From positions 11,405,508 to 11,469,507 of the forward strand of contig CM049313.1 in the NCBI GenBank assembly GCA_026874595.1: DNA of 64,000 bases, read 5' to 3'. This stretch comes from Sipunculus nudus. Its lineage: Eukaryota; Annelida; Sipuncula; Golfingiida; Sipunculidae. Made by a program: the position numbers and the translations under genes. Below the pieces are notes generated by a model, which saw only the letters and a program-made list of their open reading frames with translations, had not been told where the DNA came from and did no database searches. Shown in pieces: positions 1-10,131 of the stretch (position 1 is its first letter; each line of letters begins with the position of its first letter).

Positions 1-130
1 ACAACGGGGCCGCTACGATTAAACCTGCACGCGCGTGTTTGACAACTTCAGTTTTTCCTTCACAACCGAACTTTCACCCAAAGTATTTAATTTACTAAGG
101 TGACGAGTGTTATAATAATATTAATTAAAA

Positions 131-141
131 TGATGATGATG

Positions 142-192
<51 letters not shown>
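131..192. repeat. (TGA)n(TAA)n trinucleotide microsatellite
   Basis: Four TGA triplets pass into about 16 TAA triplets without interruption. It lies just upstream of a dispersed-repeat relic and has no coding context. Confidence 0.95.
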
Positions 193-199
193 GGGTTTT

Positions 200-455
200 T
201 CCCTACACCAGGGGAGTTATTTTTTTGCCGGGTTGGTTCGTTTGTCTGTTGGCAACAATACTCCAAAAGTTAGAAACGGATTTTTCAGAATACCTTGGCA
301 ATGATGAAAGGAACAAAAGAATAAATGTTGTCGGTGATCGAATCACCATCTGGATTCAGGAATACTTTTAAAGAAAATGCTGCATTTCTGACAATGCCAT
401 ATAGGCGTAATCGGTTGCCTTTGCGGAGGGCTGCGCTCTCTGAATGCTAATCTAG
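200..455 (+). repeat. dispersed repeat relic (GGTTGGTTCGTTTGTCTGTT type)
   Basis: The run begins with a GGTTGGTTCGTTTGTCTGTT-like head, continues through CTCCAAAAGTTAGAAACGGA, GATCGAATCACC and CTGGATTCAGGAATA, and ends with GCGGAGGGCTGCGCTCTCTG. This order of words is familiar to me from a dispersed repeat common in invertebrate genomes. Similar pieces occur near 41998-42060 (reverse orientation) and 62965-63091. The class is unknown to me; the family link is from memory of the pattern, not a search. Confidence 0.45.
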
Positions 456-767
456 TTTTCATTTTGAACAGGTATATGCGCTCCCAGTGATTCTCATTCC
501 ATAATCTATGGTGGTATATTATATTCTCCTTAGTATATTGTACACCATAATGAATCCATGGTTGCCTCAGTGTCACAGTAATGAGTTTTTGTTTAGTTTG
601 GATGGCGCGGTATTGAATCTGGCCGAGATCTTATTACATGGTCAGCTGCTGATCATACAAGTGGGATAATGCCGTCCTTTAAAGGTTACAGAAGCGGCCC
701 ATTGAAGGTTGCCTGCTGAGGGCCGCCTACGGTAAGGAGCAGCTATAGCCAAAAGATAATTAAAGCG
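456..767. other. no recognisable feature
   Basis: Only short stop-limited reading frames are seen, with no splice-site or codon-bias support. Confidence 0.5.
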
Positions 768-905
768 CTGGTGTAAAAACTTAATCCACCCCAATTTCAA
801 ATTACCCCCGGTAATCTGAAATAGACGTGATATTACCCACCGTGGAAAGCATGGGCCTGATTTCATGCTATCCCTGCACTGCTCCGATTACCGTCTTTCC
901 TCGGT
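768..905. repeat. poly-C MITE relic, partial
   Basis: The stretch TGGTGTAAAAAC followed by AATTTCAAATTACCCCC and GGTAATCTGAAAT resembles the ends and interior words of the candidate elements at 9747-10131 and 43481-44005. It is short and has no detectable target-site duplication, so it is a decayed or partial copy. Confidence 0.3.
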
Positions 906-1862
906 AATTTAGCTAATATTATTTATACTTATACTTACACTTTCTGGTGCATTGTTGAATAAAACCCTTAAAGCATGCAAGATTCACGATGTAATAATTT
1001 GAGACATCAGATATACGGAGTTTTAACAAATCTTATTTTTTCCTTAACTGTATTTTTTGTGTGATTTTATTTGTGTTTATGTATTAACGATTTAGTATAT
1101 AAATAAACAAAAATAAATCTTTTGAGGGGTAAGCCTAATTCGTTATTGTAGGATTAAATCTATTTAAAATTACATTGTACAACAATGGGTAGTTCGATAT
1201 CTGATTTAATCTTCCTCTCTGTTAGGTGAGCAAGGTTTTTTTTTATTACCGAGTGGGGCTATGAATGTGGGGTTGGGGGTGGGGTAAGATGAAACAGGGG
1301 CATTATGAAATCGCTACACAAGAGATGCCGCTTCCTTTGTCTATCAAACAGTCATAGCATCCTTTGTATAATGTCAAGCTCACACAATGTCCATTTTGAT
1401 CCGATACATCTCACTAACCCACTTGTAAAACCTCCGTTGTCCAGTCGCCTTTGATGTACATTACACCTAGGCGCCTATGCCACTGCAATAATGATTTTGT
1501 AAGCCGTGGTCCTCACTGTATACAATTTCACATTATGCATTCTTTCAGGTAATCTTAAAAAGGGGAATTATCGGTGACCTCTATTAAGTCTGCACATATG
1601 GCTTCTTCTTCGTTCTATCGATTTCATGCTCAAAAGCAGGAAAACATATTATGCAACAAATATTCTCAAATAGGAGATTTTAATATTCCGTATTAGTTAC
1701 ATTACATATGACATTTGTATGAAATATATCATTTTAGAAATTAAGATCTCCAGGGCGTGTATATCAGATCTAAGGTTCAGTAAGATTAATTACGGATAAA
1801 ACACATTTATAGGGTTTAAAAAAAGCATTACTCGTAATACTGGTTCCGTGCCAACTTCATTT
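906..1862. other. unrecognised non-coding stretch
   Basis: AT-rich sequence with a G-rich patch near 1255-1290. No conserved coding signature, repeat unit or RNA gene was recognised. Confidence 0.5.
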
Positions 1863-1870
1863 GTCCACAC
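1863..1870. repeat. target-site duplication, left (GTCCACAC)
   Basis: Identical to 2351-2358 and directly abutting the MITE terminus. Confidence 0.85.
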
Positions 1871-1995
1871 CAGTGGCGTCAATTTTTCTTCCAGGGTGGG
1901 GGGGGGGATGACACGCCGCCCCCCCCCCCCCCAACACACATAGATATGTACATATATTTGAAATGTGTCAGACAGGCGCCAAAATGGTATATATA

Positions 1996-2052
<57 letters not shown>

Positions 2053-2182
2053 TTGGCGCCTGTATGACACATTTCAAATATATATATATACTTAATTACA
2101 TTTCAAATGTATTTCAATATAATATTTCAATGTAAACATAAATGGAGCATATCTATATTTCATTCAAATCTATATTTCATTT

Positions 2183-2252
<70 letters not shown>

Positions 2253-2350
2253 CTCTGAAAAGTGGGGGGATGATAACATAAACCATCCCCCCCTTGCCAA
2301 AAAGTGGGGGGATATATACCCCCCATCCCCCCCCTATATTGACGCCCCTG
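1871..2350. mobile_element. hAT-type MITE, 480 bp, with perfect 8-bp TSD
   Basis: The left end reads CAGTGGCGTCAAT and the right end, reverse-complemented, CAGGGGCGTCAAT. The flanks at 1863-1870 and 2351-2358 are both GTCCACAC, a perfect 8-bp target-site duplication. It fits the hAT consensus with T at position 2 and A at position 7. The interior has poly-G/poly-C patches, an inverted pair of GTGTCA...GGCGCC words and two long (TA)n tracts (about 1987-2046 and 2190-2250). There is no transposase, so it is non-autonomous. A related copy lies at 48541-48935. The short open frames rich in Tyr-Ile here are just translated (TA)n. Confidence 0.85.
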
Positions 2351-2358
2351 GTCCACAC
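2351..2358. repeat. target-site duplication, right (GTCCACAC)
   Basis: Identical to 1863-1870; abuts the CCCCTG terminus of the MITE. Confidence 0.85.
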
Positions 2359-3529
2359 AAAGTCACCTTACTCTTGAGCTGTATAACTCTTGCAAAGTTA
2401 CCGTGGGCATCTTCTTTTTTTGGGAGACCACTGCTGCAATATGGCCGGTCAAGCAGTCTTTAAAGGTACCTATTCATATACAAGGTATGTGAAACATGAA
2501 ACATAGTGTTTTTTTCCCCTTGATTTTCAGTGTTTATGCCATAAAATCGTTTGCTAAATACTGTACACAAGTTGATTCAAGCTTGTGATCAGGGGCGCTA
2601 AATATAAACATAGCGCACACGCTTTAACTGGCTTTACCGCACAACTTTACACATCAAGATTTTTAATCTTTCAACCGGTGTTTCTTCTTTGTGTAAAATT
2701 TCGTGTACCTTCCCCTTTGTTGTCGCAAATTCGCAAGGTCGGACCTATGGTTAGGCAGTCTTGTTATGGTAAACAAACAAAAATGGACGTTGATAACTCA
2801 TATGAAAAACTTTAACAACTGTAGTGTGTTTATATGAAATTGAAATATGCAGGGAGGATAGTTGCGCAAATTGAGAACACGCATGTGCGGAGTTTGATTA
2901 GAACTTACCAGTATCAATATGGCGCCGCTCAGGTAGCACGGAGGTTGGAGGAGCTGTTGAAATAAATGCCTCTATATCAGAATCCGGTGCATGGCAGAGA
3001 ACGAAAGGACTGTACTACAATTGCGCCCAACGTATAAAATGCAGGAACTTTAATGAAAAAAGATGGAAAACTCGGCGGTCGCTCGGTACTATGTTAAGGA
3101 GAAACACGTGAGCGCACCATGTGTTAGGTTTTTCATGGGGCCATACTGGAAAACACGTTTAGTCGGCCCTTTTGAACTATAATTGTTACCTTTCCTGAAC
3201 GTTATAATAGTATATAGTTATAATAAGTCGTGGAACGAAAGTCGTGCAAAATATTTACAACATTATACTAATGACTATTTGGCTGAACTCTGTCACATGA
3301 ACAGATTGGATTTGTCTATGTTTAAAACAAAAGAAAAGGGATTTGAGGCGCTCCCTAGTTTACCGATTATAATAGAAGAATAAAAGAAGGTCACTGCTGG
3401 TCCAGACCGTGACATTCTGGTCATTCTTAAACATTCTGAGGAAAGACAGAAACGTCAATTTAAAGAAATTATAGCAGTAATTATTAAAGGTCGATAATAC
3501 CAGTAATATACAAAAAGGTTTGCCAAGAC
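2359..3529. other. unrecognised non-coding stretch
   Basis: Short open frames only (66-76 codons). The part nearest the gag-like relic (from about 3390) may be its decayed upstream portion, but I cannot align it. Confidence 0.4.
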
Positions 3530-3539
3530 TGAGATAAAT

Positions 3540-4140
3540 TCAAAAGCTTACCAAAGAAGACGATATAAGAATTTACTTGAAAACATTTAAAAAATGTAGC
3601 CAAGGGCATGCATGGAAATTAAGATATTAAATTTGACCATGCTCTGGAGCCATATCTGGAGCCTACACGGAAGGCGTATGATTCACTTTCAAGCTATGAT
3701 AGAAAATACTTAATAAGATACGCCTTGTCATTCTTAAACGGTACAAACTTACCACAGAAGGCTACAGGTTGAAGTTCTATAATGCACAAAAGATAGGATA
3801 GTTCAGAGATCTTATCAGACTTTGTATTTTGACTACGTGAATATTTGAATTAATGGTTGATGATAAATGATGGCCCAATGGAAAATCATTTATTTGTGAG
3901 TGTTTTTGAGTTGGATGCAGGAGAGTTGTTTAAAGTGCTGCTGATCAAAGCTTGCGCCTTTAAGTTAATTGAGGCAGATACGGATGGAAAGCATCTGTCC
4001 GAAATTACTAACTTAGCAGATCAATACGCTTGTCCCAAGCGCGCTATACGGAAGATGTCATCTTTGTGCCTTCGTATACGCAGTCGCATGTGGCTTACCG
4101 ATCGCCCACGGAGAAACCTGCGGCTTCTGGTGATGACTAA
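3540..4140 (+). pseudogene. decayed gag-like relic of a Ty3/gypsy-type element (SCAN-like capsid region)
   Basis: Around 3540-3600 one frame gives LTKEDDIRIYLKTFKKC, resembling the start of the SCAN-like capsid segment in many metazoan gypsy Gag proteins. At 3660-3790 KAYDSLSSYDRK is followed in another frame by ILKRYKLTTEGYRLKFY, the next conserved block of that segment. Near 4005-4040 NLADQYAC resembles the usual end of the domain. Frames change at least twice and several stops interrupt, so it is dead. No LTR or pol is adjacent. It may derive from the same broad class of element as the pol relic at 20.7-22.0 kb, but that link is inference. Family assignment is by motif memory. Confidence 0.55.
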
Positions 4141-4700
4141 AAGTTGCTGAAACTGGTGATGTCAGCAGTAACACGGACAAGCGACGGGCTTCATAAAACA
4201 GGTATAAAATAGGTTAAGTGCGTCCATGTAACGGAATGGTTTGCCAAGAATCTTTTGTATTAATAAACAATAAACGAATAGCGTAAGAAAATACAAATGT
4301 TTAAAGGTTTTCCTAATGTTTATGTTCCTTTATACAATGCATGCATTGACTGAGTAAGCACACTCTGACAGTCTCTGCAGGTAAAGTCTGAGTGGTGCTG
4401 TAGTCGCTGTCTCTACTGTCACTGCTCCATTTCAGCTCTCTTTCCTATAGATAGCAGGCTATCTTTTCCTAAAAACTCTTTACATCCTCTCTGATAGCAA
4501 TCTCCATTTACTACGGTTTTCGGCAAGTTGTGTACACCAAGTTTCTTACAAGTAACATTCTCGCTAATTGCATAAAGACGTTTACCCAACTCACCTTCAT
4601 ACTAATTTGCAAATAATATTTTTTTTTAATTAAGACAACTGATTGTATTTAAAACATCGATATGTTGTCATAGCTGATGCATATCTATCTAATAGCACTG

Positions 4701-4701
<1 letters not shown>
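4141..4701. other. no recognisable feature
   Basis: AT-rich with no repeat unit, RNA gene or coding signature that I recognise. Confidence 0.5.

Positions 4702-4785
<84 letters not shown>
4702..4785. repeat. (TA)n microsatellite
   Basis: About 42 TA dinucleotides with a single C substitution. It ends directly at the CAGTAGAAGG terminus of a pogo-like element. Confidence 0.95.
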
Positions 4786-4915
4786 CAGTAGAAGGCCTGT
4801 ATCACGGTCACCATGGGGACTGGATGAAATTGCCTTAATACGGGAGTGACCGTAATAAAGGACTTAACCAGGACAAGGGGGTTAAATGTATCACGAAACC
4901 TAGTTTAAATCTTTA
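4786..4915 (+). mobile_element. pogo/Tigger-like transposon end (half element)
   Basis: It begins CAGTAGAAGGCCTG, preceded by TA, and continues with CACGGTCACC and a later inverted GGGAGTGACCGTAATAAAGG. A CAGT start after TA followed by CGGT...AC words is typical of Tigger/pogo termini, which duplicate TA. A similar end occurs at 16261. No matching right end was found, so the element is broken or the rest was lost when the adjacent satellite spread. Confidence 0.45.
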
Positions 4916-4926
4916 TTACAATCATT

Positions 4927-4961
4927 AAACAAGTGACCCATGGGTCATGACGCTCAGCTGA
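4927..4961 (+). repeat. conserved border motif of the satellite array, left
   Basis: AACAAGTGACCCATGGGTCA followed by TGACGCTCAGCTGA matches, with few differences, the reverse complement of 15252-15285 at the edge of the other satellite array. GCTCAGCTGACT is also the inverted partner of AGTCAGCTGAGC at about 8049-8060. The satellites therefore seem to sit inside a bounded unit. Confidence 0.5.
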
Positions 4962-4999
4962 CTGGGAAGAGATTTGCAAAAGGAAATTTTATCATCTGA

Positions 5000-7900
5000 A
5001 TGGTAGTATATACCCATTCAACTGAAGCATCAAACAGATTAAAGAATAAGCCAAGATTGTATCTGAATTTATATATCTCAAAATATGGGAAAAAATGCGT
5101 TAACTTAAAAAAAAATACAGGTGGTTCCACCAGTCTGCAGAAACTAATAAAAACACTTAATGGTCAACATCCATGCAAAGAATCATAGTGATTTCTGCAT
5201 TAATTGTTCAGATACTTCAGCTTTTGAATCAAATTTTCCATTATTCTGAGGGATACTTCGGAGTCCTATAGCGTGAAGGATATGGGTAACAGAGACCTAA
5301 TTTCAGATTTCCAAAGACACTCTCACGGGCCTCCTTGCATGACAAGAATGAAGATTCTAGGTCCAGTTGTTACAATGTGTGCCATGTTAACAGATGACAG
5401 CATCCTTAAAGGTCTCAAAAATAGGAAAAAAAATTCAAAAAAATTTAATAAAATATAGGTTGCACCATAAGTCTGAAGAAACTGATGAAACACTCCATAA
5501 TCAATATGCATGTAAAGAATCATGGTGACCTCTGCATTAGTTGGTCAATTACTTCAGCTTTTGTATCAAATTGTCCATTATTCTGAGGGATACTTCGGAG
5601 TCCTATAGCTTGAAGGATATGGGAAACAGAGAACTAATTTAAGGTTTCCACAGACACTTTTCATGGGCCTCCTTGCATGACAAGAATGAAGATTCTAGGT
5701 CCAGTTGTTACAATTTGTACCCTGTTGACACATAACCACATCCTTAAAAATAGAGAAAAAAATTGTAAAAATGTGTAACAAGCCCCATAGCTTGAAGAAT
5801 ATAGGTAACAGAGACCTAATTCCAGGTTTCTAGGGAGTCTGCAGAAACTGATGAAACATCTCATGATCTCTTTGTATGAAATTTTTGACTATTCTGGGGG
5901 GTACTTTGGGGCCCTACAGCATGAAGGATATGGGTAACAGAGACCTAATTTCAGGTTTCCATGGAGACTTTTCAGTGTGTCAAGAATGAAGATTCTAGGT
6001 CCAGTTGTTATGATTTGTGCCCTGTTAACAGATGTTCATATCTTTAAAGGTCTCAAAAATAGTGAAAAAAATTTGTAAAGAATCGAAAAATACAGGTGGC
6101 GCCACCAGTCTGCAGAAACCTATGAAACACTCCATGATCAATATCCATGCAAAGAACCATGGTAATCAATGCATTAGTTGTTCAGATATTTCAGTTTTTG
6201 TATCAAATTTTCAATATTCAGCGGGGGTACTTCAGAACCCCATAGCTTGAAGAATCTGGGTAACAGAGACCTAATTCCAGGTTTCAAAGGAGACTTTTCA
6301 TGGGCCTCCCCCAATGTCAAAAATGAAGATTCTAGGTCCAGTTGTTATGATTTGTGCCCTGTTAACAGATGACTGCATCTTTTAAGGTCTCAAAAATAGA
6401 GAAAAAAATCGTAAAAAATCGAAAAAATACAGATGGCGTCCGCAGTCTGCAGAAACTGATGAAACATCTCATGATTAATATGTATGCCAAAAATCATGAC
6501 CATCAGTGATGTAGTTAATGAGATATTGAAGTTTTTGTATGAAATTTTTCACTATTCTGGGGGGTACTTTGGGGCCTCATAGCTCAAAGGATATGGGTAA
6601 CAGAGACCTAATTTTTGGTTTCCATGGAGACTTTTCATAGGTCTCTCAGAATATCAAGAATAAAGCTTCTAGATCCAGTCTTAACGATTTGTGCCCTGTT
6701 AACAGATGTCCACATTTTTAAAGGTCTCAAAAATAGAGAAAAAATTCGTAAAAAATCGAAAAATATAGGTTGCGCCACCAGTCTGCAGAAACTGATGAAA
6801 CAACGCATGATTAATATGTATGCCAAAAATCATGACCATCAGTGATGTAGTTAATGAGATATTGAAGTTTTTGTATGAAATTTTTCACTATCCTGGGGGG
6901 TACTTTGCGGCCTCATAGCTTGAAGGATATGGGTAACAGAGACCTAATTTTTGGTTTCCATGGAGACTTTTCATAGGTCTCTTAGAATATCAAGAATAAA
7001 GCTTCTAGATCCAGTCTTAACGATTTGTGCCCTGTTAACAGATGTCCACATTTTTAAAGGTCTCAAAAATAGAGAAAAAAATTCGTAAAAAATCGAAAAA
7101 TATAGGTTGCACCACCAGTCTGCAGAAACTGATGAAACATCGCATGATTAATATGTATGCCAAAAATCATGACCATCAGTGATGTAGTTAATGAGATATT
7201 GAAGTTTTTGTATGAAATTTTTCACTATCCTGGGGGGTACTTTGCGGCCTCATAGCTTGAAGGATATGGGTAACAGAGACCTAATTTTTGGTTTCCATGG
7301 AGACTTTTCATAGGTCTCTCAGAATATCAAGAATAAAGCTTCTAGATCCAGTCTTAACGATTTGTGCCCTGTTAACAGATGTCCACATTTTTAAAGGTCT
7401 CAAAAATAGAGAAAAAATTCGTAAAAAATCGAAAAATATAGGTTGCACCACCAGTCTGCAGAAACTGATGAAACATCGCATGATTAATATGTATGCCAAA
7501 AATCATGACCATCAGTGATGTAGTTAATGAGATATTGAAGTTTTTGTATGAAATTTTTCACTATTCTGGGGGGTACTTTGGGGCCTCATAGCTCGAAGGA
7601 TATGGGTAACAGAGACCTAATTTTTGGTTTCCATAGAGACTTTTCATAGGTCTCTCACTGTGTCAAGAATGAAGATTCTAGGTCCAGTCTTTACGATTTG
7701 TGCCCTGTTAACAGTTGTTCACATTTTTAAAGGTCTCAAAAATAGAGAAAAAAATTCGTAAAAAATCTAAAAATACAGGTGGCGCCACCAATCTGCAGGA
7801 ACTGATGAAACATCTCATGATAAATATGTATGCCAAAAATCATGACCATCAATGATGTAGTTAATGAGATATTAAAGTTTTTGTATGAAAATTTTGACTA

Positions 7901-8048
7901 TTCTGGGGGGTACTTTGGGGCCCAATAGCTCGAAGGATATGGGTAACAGAGACCTAATTTCTGGTTTCCAAGGAGATTTTTCATTGACCTCTCAGAATGT
8001 AAAGTTACAAGATTCTAAGTCCAGCGGTTACGATTTGTGCATGACTGA
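5000..8048 (+). repeat. satellite array with 337-bp monomer
   Basis: The landmark GATATGGGTAACAGAGACCT recurs near 5280, 5617, 5930, 6256, 6593, 6930, 7267, 7604 and 7941. Between the last six the spacing is a constant 337 bp. A shortened unit occurs near 5800. Each unit carries TTCTAGGTCCAGT, CCCTGTTAACAGATG, AAAGGTCTCAAAAATAGAG, CCACCAGTCTGCAGAAACTG and a GGGGGGTACTTTG block. Units between about 6420 and 7930 are nearly identical; those on the left are more diverged. The short open frames inside (for example four copies of a 63-76 codon frame) are translated repeat, not genes. The first half of the monomer aligns with the reverse complement of the 155-bp unit at 22.8-24.1 kb. Confidence 0.9.
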
Positions 8049-8060
8049 AAGTCAGCTGAG
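8049..8060 (-). repeat. border motif AGTCAGCTGAGC, right edge of array
   Basis: This is the exact inverted partner of GCTCAGCTGACT at about 4953-4964, bracketing the 337-bp array. No target-site duplication was found outside the pair. Confidence 0.4.
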
Positions 8061-8179
8061 CTAAAAATTTACTTCCATCAACAAAAAAATAATATATTTA
8101 CAACCAAGTCAATCATATTTATAACAATTACCAACAATATATACAAATACACTGTTTGTTATTAAATTACAAACAAATT

Positions 8180-8315
8180 GTATAACAGATTTGAACTTGA
8201 GTTCGGCCGACACCATTGATTTTTCTGCTAGCTGTCGGCTGCCTTTCCCGTCATTGTTTCTGATCAGATTTATCTTTTCTTTGAGAGCAAGTTCATTTCT
8301 TTTCTTGGTCGCCAT
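8180..8315 (-). pseudogene. CENP-B/Tigger-type Psq helix-turn-helix N-terminal fragment
   Basis: From a Met at 8313-8315 the minus strand reads MATKKRNELALKEKINLIR, then GKGSRQLAEK before similarity fades at SMVSAEL. This matches the opening of pogo/Tigger transposases and CENP-B-like proteins: a basic start, (L)xEKxxLI helix and RQLAEK recognition helix that binds transposon ends. The rest of the DNA-binding region and the DDE catalytic domain are absent; the frame runs on for about 37 unrelated residues to a stop near 8109. It could be a transposase relic or a first exon; I see no convincing donor site. Pogo-like ends at 4786 and 16261 show such elements were active here. Confidence 0.55.
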
Positions 8316-8930
8316 TGTGATTAGGACAGAGTTTGCGTAAAAGTTTATACATGTAACAATGTTTTTTTTTGCATTCATAATTATTTATGTATGAGTAAAT
8401 TGTGCGATGTTTGCCGCACTTTTTCGTTTTATGTACGTGTTCACAAGGACATCTTGTGGATCTTAATACCGTCGTTGCCTTTTTGTTTGGGAGGGTTTCA
8501 TATTTCCTGATATTACGGAAAATTAATATGTCGAAAATAAATAAAACCTTTCCTGAATAAGAGGTTCCATCGTCGAATGCAAAGTTGAAAAGTAAAACGT
8601 TGACAATATGAATAAAAAGGGATCGTGTATGTCTAAAGATTGATATTTTAAATGATATAAGATCTTTCCCATTTTCTGCCAATAAAGAACAATATATTTG
8701 GTTATAAGATTTGTGTATACTTTCTGTAAATCTTTTGTATTTTTTTAGATCACGAAAATATAACCCTCGCGAAACAATGATAAAATGAAAATCGTGAAAT
8801 TTTAACCTTGCCAATATGAAGTAAACAACAGAACACAAACGCATCCCACTTTTCTTTCAACCATTAACATAACAAGATACAGACGAAACAATAATTCCAA
8901 GGGAGAGAATAAACTGACGACAAGACCAAG
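8316..8930 (-). other. unrecognised stretch with a 183-codon minus-strand open frame
   Basis: A minus-strand frame spans 8293-8844 (183 codons, Met to stop). It is rich in Phe, Ile, Lys and Cys near its C terminus and has no motif I recognise. It overlaps the helix-turn-helix fragment in a different frame. In AT-rich DNA such a run is uncommon but not compelling; I see no splice or promoter support and do not call it a gene. Confidence 0.25.
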
Positions 8931-8943
8931 AAGGCGACTCCGA

Positions 8944-9019
8944 GTTTTGGTCGTGGCAGTCCCGGTTACTATGTCTACAAGTTTTGGTCATGGCAGTCCC
9001 GGTTACTATGTCTACAAGA
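8944..9019 (+). repeat. short tandem duplication, about 37-bp unit, two copies
   Basis: AGTTTTGGTCGTGGCAGTCC and the following GGTTACTATGTCTACA repeat at once as GTTTTGGTCATGGCAGTCC... with one or two differences. Confidence 0.85.
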
Positions 9020-9060
9020 ACTAAACGAGAAAAAAACTCTACTGCCCTGAGCTTGTCTGA

Positions 9061-9746
9061 GCGTCTGCGCTTGCATACAATGCTTAGTTATCATACACAA
9101 ACACACAACAAAGCAAGATGAATAACACGAATGCATTTAACCGGTATTGTCATAAATGACGGAAATCTCGTCATCTCCTTATTGGGATTCTCATTTCAAT
9201 TTTAAATGTTACAAGTATGTCACTCTGACATCTCTACAGACTCTCTCACAGAGGGTCAAAACGCCGCTATATTGATTTCAGGGGGTGCCGCCAGGTCTTA
9301 CAAACATTAACAGTCCCGGCTCCATGTGTTGTGAGAAAGTGCTTTTGGCACAAACCCACTGGGCCAATCATGCTTGTTTCAGGCGGACTTGGTTTTACGA
9401 TTTTCGAGGGCACAAAAATAATTGTTCTGCCGTCTCTTGAATAAAGAAATGAAGAACAATCGAGCTGTCGTCCTCCCCGTTTTGAAAATTTACCGTTTCA
9501 GAAAATTTAGAGATTTTTTATTTACAAGAATACATAACTTTGCTGCCATTTTCCGTAATAAATGCTTTGAAATATTGAAGTAATAAGACAAGAGCGCAGA
9601 TTAGCCATATTACTAAAGACAACTCTCATGCACACAAACGAATAAATGATCTGTAAATATAACGAGCATTGGATACTGTAGAACAATTATTCTTTTGCGC
9701 GTATGCCCATAACTATACTAATGGTGCTATAGTGAAGAGTGCCAGT
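9061..9746. other. no recognisable feature
   Basis: No repeat unit, coding signature or RNA gene recognised. Confidence 0.5.
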
Positions 9747-10131
9747 GTAGCGATTTCGGAATACCCCCACTTCAGACCCCCCCCCCCCCCGTGACTTGAA
9801 TTCCCTTGATTTCCCCCAGGGTAACTTGAAATTGAGTTCATCTTATTCTTTCTTTTTGACTTTTTGCATTAGGTGGAACCTTTGTTTATCATATGTAAAT
9901 TTCTATGTATTTTCATTGGTGACGTGTATGAGTCTGTATCAAAATTAATACAAATAACATTTTTGAGATATTGACTTAAGTTTTAAATCTTGATTCATCC
10001 ACATGTTTGGTTCAATCAATATATTATGAGTTTATGTCATAAGAATTCAATATACAGGTTAAGGCTTTCCCTGGGGGTAGCCTGAAACCAATTTGTGGCG
10101 GTGACCTGAAATGGTTGGTAACTTGAATACT
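9747..10131. mobile_element. poly-C MITE candidate, copy 1
   Basis: The left end CAGTGTAGCGATTTCGGAAT precedes a C13 run. The right end, reverse-complemented, is GGTGTAAAGTATTCAAGTTA. The interior repeats GGTAACTTGAA / GGTGACCTGAA words on one strand. The element at 43481-44005 has the same organisation and ends in TCGCTACACC. No target-site duplication is visible, so boundaries are approximate and the class is unknown. Confidence 0.45.

Noticed and set aside
6615-7518. Repeated identical 63-76 codon frames on both strands
   Set aside because: They recur with the 337-bp satellite period and vanish with single substitutions; no gene family is implied.
8293-8844. 183-codon minus-strand frame as a gene
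   Set aside because: No recognisable domain, composition typical of AT-rich chance frames, and it overlaps a recognisable Psq fragment in another frame.
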